DNA from: M55B129 sp964506505
Lineage (GTDB): Bacteria > Bacillota > Dethiobacteria > DTU022
Length of the DNA stretch: 58,323 nt
Direction of reading: 5' to 3'
Assembly (NCBI GenBank): GCA_964506505.1
Contig: CAZDKY010000056.1
Coordinates: 1 to 58,323, forward strand
Of the stretch, positions 33,662 to 43,028 are shown piece by piece. How positions within the stretch are numbered: the first letter of the stretch is position 1; the number at the start of each line of letters is the position of its first letter. Both the position numbers and the translations under genes were made by a program. The notes under the pieces were generated by a model. It searched no databases and was not told the DNA's origin. It saw nothing but the letters and a program-made list of their open reading frames with translations.

Positions 33662-34963
33662 TTGTCGGTAGATTTCTTTAATCATCAGCTTTCAAATGGA
33701 ACAAAATTGTATTTTATGCCTTCCGGTAAATTTAAAACAGTCAACATTGCCCTGTTTTTGCATCAAGATCTACACCCGGACCTTGCCGCGCTTGGAGCCC
33801 TTGTGCCGTCTGTCCTGGAAAAGGGTTGTCGTTTATATCCCGATTATCTTACCCTGCAGCGCCGTTTGGAAAACCTTTTCGGGGCGGAGCTATCCACGGA
33901 TATCCTGAAAAGCGGTGAAAGGCAGATCCTTTCATTCATGCTTGAAACGGCCCACGGCCGCTACCTGGATGATAATGGAACCATTTTCCGGGATGCCATG
34001 TTTGTTCTCGGTTCGGTAGTGGGCGATCCCCTGGTCGACGGGAACGCGTTTCGCAAAGATTACGTAGAGCAGGAAAAAAATCAATTAGTCAAAGATATCA
34101 GGGGATTACTTAACGAAAAGGCCGCTTATGCCCTGGAAAGGTGTCTTTCACTGATGTGTGCCAATGAAAGATTTGGAGTGTATAAACTGGGCCGGGTGGA
34201 AGATTACCGGGACATAGAAACAGCTGAACTGTACCGCTTCTATCAAAAAATCATTGCTGAAAACCCGCTTGACCTTTATGTCATAGGCGACCTCGATGAA
34301 AAGCTGGTCGTAGAAACAGCGGAAGCTATTTTCCCAGGGGAACGCAGCCAAAAAACGATTGAGCTGACCCCGACACAAATTGATCAACCGGTGGATGAGG
34401 TAAAATTCATTAGGGAAGAGTTGGCTGTTAATCAAGCCAAGCTGATCATTGGTTTTCGAACCTATACCGGATTTCAGGATCCCATGCAGTGCGCATTACT
34501 TGTTTACAGTGGTATTCTCGGTGGTTTTCCCCATTCCAAGCTGTTTATGAAGGTTCGTGAAGAAGCGGGCCTTGCTTACTATGTTCACACTCGGCTTGAA
34601 AGACATAAAGGATTAATGGTCATTTCTGCCGGCATCAATGCAAAAGATTATACCCAGGCCAGAGAAATAATAGAAAAGCAGCTTGCTGATACGGCGGCTG
34701 GAAAAATTAGCGATGTTGAGCTCAACAATACGAAACAGGGTTTGATCAATCAACTTTTGTCACGTCTTGACAGTCCCCAGCATTTGATCAGCAACCATCT
34801 GGAAGGGCTTGTCGGAGGGCGCCAGTGGCCTGTCGAAGAGCTGATTGCGGGTATTCAAAAAGTAGACCGGGAAGATATTATGACTGTAGCCAAGCGGGTA
34901 AAACAGGATACAGTTTATCTGCTGCAGTCCCGAGAAGGAGGTGATGGGGAAAATGACCGTTAG
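33662..34963 (+). CDS. yfmF: M16-like peptidase homologue YfmF (catalytically degenerate)
   Basis: 433 residues from TTG 33662, with AAAGGAGGT upstream and no ATG nearby. It has the M16 fold (SNGTKLYFMPSGKFKTVNIA at the start, KVREEAGLAYYVHTRLERHK near 297). The zinc motif HxxEH is missing: the matching place reads ALVPSVLEKG. In Bacillota YfmF and YfmH form a pair, also associated with EF-P 5-aminopentanol modification. Its end overlaps the start of the partner gene by a few bases. Confidence 0.85.
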   Translation: MSVDFFNHQLSNGTKLYFMPSGKFKTVNIALFLHQDLHPDLAALGALVPSVLEKGCRLYPDYLTLQRRLENLFGAELSTDILKSGERQILSFMLETAHGRYLDDNGTIFRDAMFVLGSVVGDPLVDGNAFRKDYVEQEKNQLVKDIRGLLNEKAAYALERCLSLMCANERFGVYKLGRVEDYRDIETAELYRFYQKIIAENPLDLYVIGDLDEKLVVETAEAIFPGERSQKTIELTPTQIDQPVDEVKFIREELAVNQAKLIIGFRTYTGFQDPMQCALLVYSGILGGFPHSKLFMKVREEAGLAYYVHTRLERHKGLMVISAGINAKDYTQAREIIEKQLADTAAGKISDVELNNTKQGLINQLLSRLDSPQHLISNHLEGLVGGRQWPVEELIAGIQKVDREDIMTVAKRVKQDTVYLLQSREGGDGENDR

Positions 34964-36260
34964 TTTTAAAACAATAGAAAATCAAGTTTTACAGGAAACA
35001 CTTTATCATTACCGGGTCGATCCGGGCATGGATCTCTATGTCCTGCCGAGGCCCGGGTACGAAAAAAAATATGCTATCTTTTCAACCCGCTTTGGTTCTA
35101 TCGACAACAGCTTCAGGGTGGAACCGGAAAAGGAAGTAACCGTGCTCCCCGACGGGGTGGCCCATTTTCTTGAGCATAAGCTTTTTGAAGATGATCGGGG
35201 AAATGTTTTTGATCGTTTTGCCACACTCGGTGCTTCAGCTAATGCTTTTACTTCTTTTACACAGACCACCTATCTCTTTTCCTGTACAGCTAATTTTGAT
35301 AAAAACCTGCAGGTACTGCTTGATTTTGTCCAGGAGCCTTATTTTACAGAACAGACAGTGCAGAAAGAACAGGGCATCATTGGCCAGGAAATCAAGATGT
35401 ACGAAGATCATCCGCAATGGCGGGTTTTCTTTAATCTTCTTGAAGGTTTGTACCAGAAACATCCCGTACGTAAGGATATAGCCGGAACCATCGAAAGTAT
35501 TGCTCAAATTACCCCCGAGTTGTTATATCGTTGTTACCGGACTTTTTATCACCCGGCCAATATGGCTGTTTTTGTAGTGGGCGATCTGGAACCGGATGCA
35601 GTGGGTGAGCTGGTAGAAAATAATCTTGCTCCCCGCAACTATGAGCCTCTGGGAACGATTGTCCGCCTTTTCCCGGAGGAACCGGAACAGATCAACCGCA
35701 GGCGCACCGTTCAGGAACTGGTAGTCTCCGATCCGCTTTTTTTTGTCGGTTTTAAAGATACAGTAGTTGGCAAATTGAGAGGACGGGAACTGATGCGGCG
35801 GGAAATTTTGATGGAATTGCTGCTTGATATTATCTTTGGCACCAGCGAAAAATTGTATAATGAACTTTACAGAGAAAATTTAATAGATGAAGATTTTGGA
35901 GCGGAATATACCGCCGAATATAATTATGGTTTCACGATGATCGGTGGAGAAACAAGGGATCCTGATCTGCTTTATGAAAAAATAAAAATTGCCCTTGAAA
36001 AAAGTAAAATAGATGGCATTACAGCGGAGCAGTTCGAACGTCATCGCCGCAAAATACTGGGTAGTTATATTCGCCGTTTCAACTCGCTCGAATTCATCGC
36101 CAATAATTTTCTAACTTATCGGTTCAGAGGAACCGATCTTCTGGATTTGCCCGCTCTCCTGCAGGAAGTAAACCGTGTAGAAGCGCTGGGTTTGCTGGAG
36201 GAAAATCTCTCGATTGATAGGCATACCGTATCTCTTATTACCGGGGGCGATCCCCGGTAG
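34953..36260 (+). CDS. yfmH: M16-family zinc peptidase YfmH
   Basis: 435 residues from ATG 34953; AAGGAGGTGA upstream suits it, with ATG 34944 as an alternative. Active-site motif HFLEHKLFEDD (HxxEH) near residue 69 and the downstream Glu in KEQGIIGQEIKMYEDHP near 145 are intact, so this is the catalytic partner of YfmF. It overlaps yfmF, so the two are translated together. A large hairpin terminator follows at 36319. Confidence 0.88.
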   Translation: MTVSFKTIENQVLQETLYHYRVDPGMDLYVLPRPGYEKKYAIFSTRFGSIDNSFRVEPEKEVTVLPDGVAHFLEHKLFEDDRGNVFDRFATLGASANAFTSFTQTTYLFSCTANFDKNLQVLLDFVQEPYFTEQTVQKEQGIIGQEIKMYEDHPQWRVFFNLLEGLYQKHPVRKDIAGTIESIAQITPELLYRCYRTFYHPANMAVFVVGDLEPDAVGELVENNLAPRNYEPLGTIVRLFPEEPEQINRRRTVQELVVSDPLFFVGFKDTVVGKLRGRELMRREILMELLLDIIFGTSEKLYNELYRENLIDEDFGAEYTAEYNYGFTMIGGETRDPDLLYEKIKIALEKSKIDGITAEQFERHRRKILGSYIRRFNSLEFIANNFLTYRFRGTDLLDLPALLQEVNRVEALGLLEENLSIDRHTVSLITGGDPR

Positions 36261-36318
36261 AAGGCGGTCCGAAGAATTAGTTAATAAGATAATCTGAGAT
36301 AATCCGCAATTTATAAAA

Positions 36319-36373
36319 AATCAATCCGAAGGTTACACCAGCAAAAAAAGGTGTGCATCGGTTGATTTTTTTT
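36319..36373 (+). terminator. Terminator of the yfmF-yfmH operon
   Basis: AATCAATCCGA and TCGGTTGATT form the base, ACACC and GGTGT the upper stem, followed by a run of eight T. The T run also forms part of the next promoter. Confidence 0.75.
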
Positions 36374-36390
36374 CTGAAGCGGGTTAAAAT
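36362..36390 (+). promoter_or_regulatory. Promoter of the aminotransferase/reductase fusion
   Basis: TTGATT (36362-36367), a 17-base spacer, TAAAAT (36385-36390). The -35 box lies in the 3' arm of the preceding terminator. Confidence 0.55.
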
Positions 36391-36402
36391 ATGAATATTG
36401 GC

Positions 36403-36420
36403 GTGCACATATTTGTGCAC
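36403..36420 (+). promoter_or_regulatory. Palindrome at the fusion gene promoter, possible operator
   Basis: Perfect inverted repeat GTGCACA-TATT-TGTGCAC, located 12 bases after the -10 box and 21 bases before the ATG. Its place over the transcription start suits a repressor site. Confidence 0.5.
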
Positions 36421-36441
36421 AGAATATCGGGAGGCCTGAGT

Positions 36442-39069
36442 ATGAATAATTTTACCCGTTACGTTAATCCGTATCTTGGAGAAATGCTTGAAAGCATTAA
36501 GTTGAACCAGGAATATGTTCGCGGAGAAGATTGTTGTCTTTATGATAACGAGGGGAACTGTTACCTGGACTGCATAGCCGCTTACGGAGCGCTGCCTTTT
36601 GGTCACAATTCTGCCCCGATCTGGGAAGCAATAATGAGCTATCATCAATCCGGGGAGCCAGGTTTTATTCAGCCATCGGCTCTGGTTGCTGCCGGCGATC
36701 TTGCCAGGCGTCTTGTTGAAATTTCACCGGAAGGGCTTGAATATGTTACTTTTGTCAACAGCGGGGCGGAAGCTGTCGAAGCGGCAATTAAACTCTGCCG
36801 CTCGGCAACCGGCCGGCCCGGTATACTGGCTGCAGAAAACAGTTTCCACGGCAAGACTTTTGGGGCCCTTTCGGCGACCGGAAATCTGGCTTACCAGAAA
36901 GCATTTAGTGCACCTGCCCAATATTTTCATCATGTTCCCTTCGGTGATCTGGAAGCGCTGGAAAAGGAATTAAAAGAACGCCCGGGCTACTATGCTACCT
37001 TCATTGTCGAACCAATCCAGGGTGAGGGGGGTATTGTTGAACCTCCTGTTGGTTACCTGCCCGGAGTTAAAGAGCTGTGCCGTGAGTATGATGTACTGCT
37101 TGTATTCGACGAAATACAGAGTGGACTGGGGCGGACCGGCAAACTTTTTGCCTGCGAGGAAGAAGAGGTGGCTCCCGATGTGATGGTCCTGGCTAAAGCC
37201 CTGGGCGGTGGAGTGATTCCTATCGGGGCCTGCCTGAGCAATGACGCTGCATATAATGAAGATTTTGCCATGAAGCATTCTTCGACTTTTGCCGGCAACT
37301 CATTGGCCTGCCGGGTGGGCATCAGGGTGGTCGATTTGCTGACTGCTGATAATGGGGCTCTTTTGAAAGACGTCCGGAAGAAGGGATCTGCATTTCGAGA
37401 AGGTTTGTTGGAGTTGCAGGAGCATTATCCTGACCTGATCAAATCTGTTCGCGGACGTGGCCTGATGCTGGGCCTTGAATTTAACATGGACCGCCGGCAG
37501 TTCCCCGGGAGCCTTCTCGGGATAATGGCCGAACAGGAACTTTTAACCCCGGCTATTTCATCTTACCTTCTCAACGTTGAAAAGATCCGGGTTGCCCCGA
37601 CACTGAACGGGAATTCGGTTATCCGTATAGAACCACCGCTGATTATCTCGGAGGAAGAGTGCAGGCAAGCCCTGGATGGTCTGGATGCAATGCTGAAAGT
37701 GCTCAGTGAGGGCAACACGGCCCGTTTTCTGTCCTATCTTGTTCGCGATCCCGAACAGATAAAAAAATCAAAGTTTTCTTCCTATGTCCCCTACTGCGCT
37801 CCGGAAGTAGCCCCTGGCGAAGATTCTGAAGAGGGACGATTTGCTTTCCTGATCCATGCCCTTGATTTGCAGAGTTATCACCAGTTTGACAGCAGTCTAC
37901 TTGCTTTCAATCAGACAGAGCTGGCCAACTTAACAGCTCGTTTCAATGGCATGGTGGAACCCTTTGTTGCCGGACGGACTAGGATTAACTCTGCCGACGG
38001 TAAAAGCGCTTACGGTGAATTTATTGCTTTATCCAGAACCACTGACGATTTTTTAGCCATGTCCCGCAGTCAATCTATGAAAGAACTAAAAGCAGCAGTG
38101 GCAATGGCCCGCGACCGGGGCGCCCGGATTGTTGGTCTTGGTGCTTTTACCGCTGTTGCCTCGATGGGTGGCCTTTATTTAAAGAATGAAGGAGTTCCCA
38201 TTACCACCGGCAACAGTTATACTGTAGTGGCTGCAGTGGATGCCGTTAACAAGGCGACAGAAAAGCTGCAGGTTAACCGTTCCGAAATTACCGCTGCTAT
38301 TGTTGGGGCAACCGGTTCCATCGGGAGGGGTATTTCCCTTCTTCTTTCAGAAACTGTTCCCCGCCTGATTCTGATTGGCAATCCCAACAATAAGACAGCC
38401 AGTGAACGCCTGCACATGGTTGCTGCTGAGATTTACCGTTACCAGTCTGCCCTGCTGCATCAGGGGAGGCCCCTGAAAGATGGCAGTATGGGACACTTGT
38501 TGGCTAAATGCCTTTCTCTGCCTGAACCGGACGCTCCAATGGATGCCTTTGAGGAATTTGTTGACGGAGAGGGAAGCCGTCTTGGGCTGATTGAATTTTA
38601 TACTGATATTGACGCTGTTCTTGCCAGGGCTGATGTTGTTATCAGTGCCACCAGTGCCACGGAAAAAGTAATCCATGCCGGAAATTTACGGGAAGGAGCG
38701 ATTGTCTGTGATATTTCCCGCCCGGCCAATGTGAGCGAAGAGGTCGATGCGGCCAGGCCTGACGTTCTGGTTATTGATGGCGGAGTTATAGAGGTGCCGG
38801 GTAAGCCTTCACTGGGCTGGGATTTCGGTTTTGAAGAAGGGCTTGCTTATGCCTGCATGGCGGAAACGATGATGCTGGGTTTGGAAAAACATTACAAACA
38901 TTACAGCATTGGTTCTTCGGGGGTTAATCTGGAAACCATCTTGCAGACGCGATACTGGGCCGCCGAACATGGTTTCAAGCTGGCCAGTTTCCGCAGTTTC
39001 AATCGTCTCCTGAGTGAAGATAGCTGGCAGCGTGTTTTGGAAGCCCGCCGTAAAGCAGCAGTTCACTGA
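36442..39069 (+). CDS. Class III aminotransferase fused to an acyl-ACP-reductase-like domain
   Basis: 875 residues from ATG 36442 (GGGAGG upstream). Residues 1 to about 430 are a PLP-dependent class III aminotransferase: VNSGAEAVEAAIKLCRSATG, FVEPIQGEGG-type segment (FIVEPIQGEGGIVEPP), VFDEIQSGLGRTG with the PLP Asp, and LAKALGGGVIP with the Schiff-base Lys. Residues about 470-875 resemble cyanobacterial long-chain acyl-ACP reductase: IVGLGAFTAVASMGG, TTGNSYTVVAAVDAV, a Rossmann motif AIVGATGSIGRGISLLL, and DVVISATSATEKVIHAG. Such a protein could make a fatty aldehyde and transaminate it to an amine, but this is inference; the pair could also act on another acyl thioester. It stands alone between two terminators. 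Confidence 0.8.
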   Translation: MNNFTRYVNPYLGEMLESIKLNQEYVRGEDCCLYDNEGNCYLDCIAAYGALPFGHNSAPIWEAIMSYHQSGEPGFIQPSALVAAGDLARRLVEISPEGLEYVTFVNSGAEAVEAAIKLCRSATGRPGILAAENSFHGKTFGALSATGNLAYQKAFSAPAQYFHHVPFGDLEALEKELKERPGYYATFIVEPIQGEGGIVEPPVGYLPGVKELCREYDVLLVFDEIQSGLGRTGKLFACEEEEVAPDVMVLAKALGGGVIPIGACLSNDAAYNEDFAMKHSSTFAGNSLACRVGIRVVDLLTADNGALLKDVRKKGSAFREGLLELQEHYPDLIKSVRGRGLMLGLEFNMDRRQFPGSLLGIMAEQELLTPAISSYLLNVEKIRVAPTLNGNSVIRIEPPLIISEEECRQALDGLDAMLKVLSEGNTARFLSYLVRDPEQIKKSKFSSYVPYCAPEVAPGEDSEEGRFAFLIHALDLQSYHQFDSSLLAFNQTELANLTARFNGMVEPFVAGRTRINSADGKSAYGEFIALSRTTDDFLAMSRSQSMKELKAAVAMARDRGARIVGLGAFTAVASMGGLYLKNEGVPITTGNSYTVVAAVDAVNKATEKLQVNRSEITAAIVGATGSIGRGISLLLSETVPRLILIGNPNNKTASERLHMVAAEIYRYQSALLHQGRPLKDGSMGHLLAKCLSLPEPDAPMDAFEEFVDGEGSRLGLIEFYTDIDAVLARADVVISATSATEKVIHAGNLREGAIVCDISRPANVSEEVDAARPDVLVIDGGVIEVPGKPSLGWDFGFEEGLAYACMAETMMLGLEKHYKHYSIGSSGVNLETILQTRYWAAEHGFKLASFRSFNRLLSEDSWQRVLEARRKAAVH

Positions 39070-39107
39070 TTAGGAAGTGGTTGAGAGCAGAAAACTGTGT
39101 TAAAATA

Positions 39108-39137
39108 AACAGGTGCCTGTTATTGGTGCCTGTTTTT
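39108..39137 (+). terminator. Terminator after the fusion gene
   Basis: AACAGGTGCC and GGTGCCTGTT pair over 10 bp with two G-T wobbles around TGTTATT, followed by a T run. Confidence 0.7.
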
Positions 39138-39173
39138 AGTATAGCCTGTTTGAGATGAAAGGATGGTTCAACA

Positions 39174-40646
39174 GTGGATCAGAATACGGGGCGCGGTAAA
39201 AAAACGCAGGAAAAAGAATTTGTCAGGGAGATTACCCCCAAAGCGGTTGACTATTCGCAATGGTACATCGATGTTATTTTGAAAACAAAGATGATGGATT
39301 ACGCCCCGGTTAAGGGTTTCATGGCTATCCGGCCGGCAGGTTATGCCCTTTGGGAAAAGATCCAGGAACTGCTCGATCGAAAATTCAGGGAAACGGGGCA
39401 TGAGAATGCTTATTTCCCGTTGTTAATCCCCCAGGAATTGCTGCAGAAAGAAGCTGAGCATGTAGAAGGCTTCGCTCCAGAAATGGCCTGGGTTACAAAG
39501 GGGGGGGACGAAATTTTAACCGAGCCCCTGGTGATCCGACCTACTTCCGAAGCAATAATTTGTGATTTTTATTCCCGCTGGGTCCAGTCATGGCGAGATC
39601 TACCAATCCTGATCAATCAGTGGTGCAATGTAGTGCGCTGGGAAAAATCGACCCGTCCCTTTCTCCGTACTTCAGAATTTTTATGGCAGGAAGGCCACAC
39701 CTGTCACCGTACTGAAGAAGAAGCTGAAGAAGAGACCCTGAAGATGCTTGGGGTCTATAAAGAGTTTCTCGAGAATGAAATGGCTATTCCTGTGATCGCG
39801 GGACGTAAGACTGAGCGTGAAAAATTTGCCGGAGCTCTGCGTACCTATTCCATTGAAGCAATGATGAGCGACGGCCGGGCCCTGCAGGCCGGCACTTCAC
39901 ACAATCTGGGGCAGCACTTTGCCAGAGTCTTCGATATAACTTTCCTTGATCAGGACGAACAGCTGAAGCATGTCTGGCAAACTTCCTGGGGGGTTTCAAC
40001 CAGGCTGATCGGGGCCCTCATTATGGTACATGGAGACGACCGCGGCCTTGTTCTCCCTCCCCACATGGCGCCGACCCAGGTGGTGGTTATCCCTATTTTG
40101 ACCAGGAAAGATCGTGAAAGAGTGCTTGCAGCTGTACATGAACTGAAGGATTCACTTGAACAAAATTTCAGGATCAAACTGGATGACCGCGAAGAGTATT
40201 CGCCCGGTTGGAAATTTAATGAATGGGAAATGCGGGGGATTCCCGTTCGCATAGAACTGGGGCCCAAAGACCTTGACAAAGGGCAGGTTGTTCTCGTCCG
40301 TCGGGACAGTGGAGAGAAAGAATTTGTTTCCCGGGATGATCTGGGTCGGAGGCTGCCGCAACTTTTAGAAGAGATTCAAAAAGATATGTTCAAAAAAGCC
40401 AATCAGTTTCGCCTTGATAATACCCACAGCGGCTCAGATTATGAAGAGTTCAAAACAATCATGGCCGAAAAGCGCGGTTTTTTTGCCACTTCATGGTGCG
40501 GCGATCCCAAATGCGAAGAAAAGGTGAAGGAAGATACAAAAGCGACAATTCGCTGCATACCCTTTGGGCTGGAAACAGATTCCAATCGATGCCTGGTTTG
40601 CGGGAAAAAAGCAACTGCATCAGTTTATTTTGCCCGATCATATTAA
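39174..40646 (+). CDS. proS: Prolyl-tRNA synthetase, archaeal/eukaryotic type
   Basis: 490 residues from GTG 39174. It begins EFVREITPKAVDYSQWYIDV, has the class II motif 2 region NVVRWEKSTRPFLRTSEFLW and the short form without the bacterial editing insertion. The C-terminal zinc-binding domain (WCGDPKCEEKV and CLVCGKKATASV) and the final Tyr are diagnostic of the archaeal-type enzyme, found in a subset of bacteria including many clostridia. It charges tRNA-Pro. No T-box leader is visible upstream. Confidence 0.93.
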   Translation: MDQNTGRGKKTQEKEFVREITPKAVDYSQWYIDVILKTKMMDYAPVKGFMAIRPAGYALWEKIQELLDRKFRETGHENAYFPLLIPQELLQKEAEHVEGFAPEMAWVTKGGDEILTEPLVIRPTSEAIICDFYSRWVQSWRDLPILINQWCNVVRWEKSTRPFLRTSEFLWQEGHTCHRTEEEAEEETLKMLGVYKEFLENEMAIPVIAGRKTEREKFAGALRTYSIEAMMSDGRALQAGTSHNLGQHFARVFDITFLDQDEQLKHVWQTSWGVSTRLIGALIMVHGDDRGLVLPPHMAPTQVVVIPILTRKDRERVLAAVHELKDSLEQNFRIKLDDREEYSPGWKFNEWEMRGIPVRIELGPKDLDKGQVVLVRRDSGEKEFVSRDDLGRRLPQLLEEIQKDMFKKANQFRLDNTHSGSDYEEFKTIMAEKRGFFATSWCGDPKCEEKVKEDTKATIRCIPFGLETDSNRCLVCGKKATASVYFARSY

Positions 40647-40740
40647 AATCAGTTATGAGCTAAACAGCCTGTCCTGCTAGTGGGCCGAGCTGTTTGCGTT
40701 ATTGGATCTTGCGAATTTATTTGACAGGGGAGCATTATTG

Positions 40741-41319
40741 ATGAATAAAAATAAATTGCGCCGGCTGATAATTAATCGGCGGGATCAGCTTTCCGAAGAG
40801 CAAAGAAATGAAAAAAGCCTTCAGATTGCGGAAAGGTTATTTTGCTTGCCGTCCTATCAAAATGCAGAAACAGTGATGTTTTTTATTTCTTTCGGCAGTG
40901 AAGTTGTTACCAGGCCGATGGTGGAAAGAGCTATCAAAGAGGGAAAAGCAACTCTTGCTCCAAAGGCCAAACCAAAATCAAAAGAGTTGATTCCTTCTCG
41001 CATTCTTAACTGGGAAGAAGATCTTGCTTCCGGAATTTATGGAATCCCCGAGCCGAAGGAAGAAAAATTGCGACCCTATCCTCCCGATGCTATTGACCTG
41101 CTAATTGTCCCCGGAGTAGCCTTTGACCTTAACGGCAATCGCCTTGGTTACGGCGGAGGTTATTACGATCGGTTTTTCCCCCTTTTAAAATCGAAAGTTC
41201 CTCTTGTTGCCCTTGTTTTTGAAATTCAGATTGTCCCTTCAGTACCGGTAGAAAGCTGGGACCGTGCAGTCGATTTGATAATAACCGAAAGTAAAGTTAT
41301 TAATGCCTCCAGGGTTTGA
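40741..41319 (+). CDS. 5-formyltetrahydrofolate cyclo-ligase
   Basis: 192 residues from ATG 40741 (AGGGGAG upstream; the longer TTG start at 40702 is unlikely). Family motifs are LRRLIINRRDQLS at the start, PGVAFDLNGNRLGYGGGYYDRF near residue 125 and VPVESWDRAVDLIITE at the end. It converts 5-formyl-THF to methenyl-THF with ATP, a folate salvage step in keeping with heavy one-carbon metabolism here. Confidence 0.9.
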   Translation: MNKNKLRRLIINRRDQLSEEQRNEKSLQIAERLFCLPSYQNAETVMFFISFGSEVVTRPMVERAIKEGKATLAPKAKPKSKELIPSRILNWEEDLASGIYGIPEPKEEKLRPYPPDAIDLLIVPGVAFDLNGNRLGYGGGYYDRFFPLLKSKVPLVALVFEIQIVPSVPVESWDRAVDLIITESKVINASRV

Positions 41320-41324
41320 TAGAC

Positions 41325-41960
41325 CTACTTATTCTTGCTGTCGCTATTAGTGATGAAGAAACCTTGGAATAGCATATCCACTATTGTTGCGGCTATTTTT
41401 TCGAGATTATCTTCTTTTTCATTTACTACTTCCCAGATAAAACGATCAACGAGCAAAATATAGGCTTTGGCAACCAGCTGGGTGTCGAAAGGCCTGGCGA
41501 TTCCTTTTTCCTGCGAATAGGAAAAGGAACGGGCTGCGCTTATAATGAATTGTTCTTTTATGTCATACCAGTGTTTGGTTATAGAAGTTGACTTGCCGAG
41601 TGCTTCCTGGTAAACCTTCATAATGGGGCGATGTTCTTCGGATAGACGCAATGAAGTTAATACGAGCTGATAGTAGTCCTTGCGTGCTCCTTTAAGAGAA
41701 TCCGGAGCAAATGGGACTTCCAGCAAATTATAGAACTCATCGAGGACATTGTCGACAACATTGTTGAGAATGTCATCTTTACCTTTAAAATGGCTGTACA
41801 CGGTGCCGTATCCAACCTTTGCCTGGTCACTAATTTTGGCAATAGTTGTTTTGGCGTACCCTTCCTTGAGAAAAACATTAAGGGCAGTATCGAGAATCAG
41901 TTTCCGGGTAATTCTGCTACGCAAATATCGACGTGGCCGGCGATTTGCCGATTGAACCAT
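41325..41960 (-). CDS. TetR-family transcriptional regulator
   Basis: 211 residues. The N-terminal helix-turn-helix spans about 18-62: ITRKLILDTALNVFLKEGY then TTIAKISDQAKVGYGTVYSHF. The C-terminal part is a helical ligand domain with no identifiable ligand. It is convergent with the cyclo-ligase and divergent from the phosphoesterase; an inverted repeat at 42038-42060 lies in its upstream region. Confidence 0.85.
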   Translation of the reverse strand: MVQSANRRPRRYLRSRITRKLILDTALNVFLKEGYAKTTIAKISDQAKVGYGTVYSHFKGKDDILNNVVDNVLDEFYNLLEVPFAPDSLKGARKDYYQLVLTSLRLSEEHRPIMKVYQEALGKSTSITKHWYDIKEQFIISAARSFSYSQEKGIARPFDTQLVAKAYILLVDRFIWEVVNEKEDNLEKIAATIVDMLFQGFFITNSDSKNK

Positions 41961-42037
41961 ATTTATTCCGACCTCCTTGAGCAGGATGATATAAAAACCG
42001 AACTACTGCGACATTATATCATTTTATTAAAATATTT

Positions 42038-42060
42038 TCAAAGCTTAGTTCACGCTTTGA
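42038..42060. promoter_or_regulatory. Inverted repeat, candidate TetR operator
   Basis: TCAAAGC and GCTTTGA, seven-base perfect arms separated by nine bases, in the 256-base spacer between the divergent tetR-like and phosphoesterase genes. Size and position fit a TetR-type site. Confidence 0.45.
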
Positions 42061-42216
42061 TTAGTATTAATAAGCAGAAAAAAGCTCCTTTTGCATTCTT
42101 CTCATCCTTTTAGTAATATTAAGTGGGTTTTATGTTTTAAGCCGGTTATTGAGGCAGGGAGGCACAATTAACCGTTTCTCTGGTTTGCCGGTCATATTAA
42201 TATTTGGAGCTTAGAT

Positions 42217-42912
42217 ATGGCTATTTATGCTATTGGCGATCTTCATCTGTCCCACGGGCTGGATAAACCGATGGATATATTTGGGCCGGAATGGGCCGGA
42301 CACACTGAAAAGATCAAGGAAAACTGGCAACGGGTTGTCAGAGAAAAGGATCTGGTTATTGTAGTCGGAGATATTTCCTGGGCCATGCATCTTTATGAGG
42401 CCGCCGAAGATTTGCGGTGGTTAAGCGATCTAAAAGGGACCAAGGTTATCGTCAGGGGCAATCATGATTACTGGTGGTCATCCATCAGTAAAGTCAGGAA
42501 AGAGCTCCCACCCTCGGTTTTTGCTTTGCAGAATGATCACTTTGTATGGGGTGATTATGCCGTATGCGGAACCAGGGGCTGGATCTGTCCGGGCGAAGAA
42601 GGATTTGACAGCGATCGTGATCAAAAGATATATCTGCGCGAAACACAGCGCTTGAGACTGTCACTGGAAAGTGCTGTTCGTTCATCTTCATCGACCCTGA
42701 TCGTTGCTATTCATTTTCCTCCCTTCCCGCGGCGGGGGTGGCAGAGTGCCTTCACTGAGCTCCTTGAAGAGTATGGCGTGGCCGCGTGTGTTTTCGGTCA
42801 CATCCATGACAGCGGACGTGACTATATTTTTCAGGGGGAAAGGAACGGTGTCCGGTATTACTTTGCTGCTGCAGACGGCATTTCTTTTACACCACTTAAA
42901 CTGGTGGAATAA
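42217..42912 (+). CDS. Calcineurin-like metallophosphoesterase
   Basis: 231 residues with all metal motifs: AIGDLHLSHG (D-x-H) at the N-terminus, VVGDISWAMH, VRGNHDYWW, and the late VAIHFPPF and VFGHIHDSGRD. These proteins hydrolyse phosphomono- or diesters in the cytoplasm; the substrate is not evident. Only a weak GGAG precedes the ATG. Confidence 0.85.
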   Translation: MAIYAIGDLHLSHGLDKPMDIFGPEWAGHTEKIKENWQRVVREKDLVIVVGDISWAMHLYEAAEDLRWLSDLKGTKVIVRGNHDYWWSSISKVRKELPPSVFALQNDHFVWGDYAVCGTRGWICPGEEGFDSDRDQKIYLRETQRLRLSLESAVRSSSSTLIVAIHFPPFPRRGWQSAFTELLEEYGVAACVFGHIHDSGRDYIFQGERNGVRYYFAAADGISFTPLKLVE

Positions 42913-43028
42913 ATATAGGAAGGCCGGCAGGATTGCTGCCATGAAATGAGTAATTATTTAAGTAGTGATAAGGTTAATTAGAAACAATATCACAGAACAA
43001 ATTGTGCCCTGAAAATGGAGGTAATAAA

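Noticed and set aside
39070..39173. T-box leader before proS
   Set aside because: Only a simple terminator hairpin is present in about 100 bases; there is no room or sequence for a T-box specifier stem.
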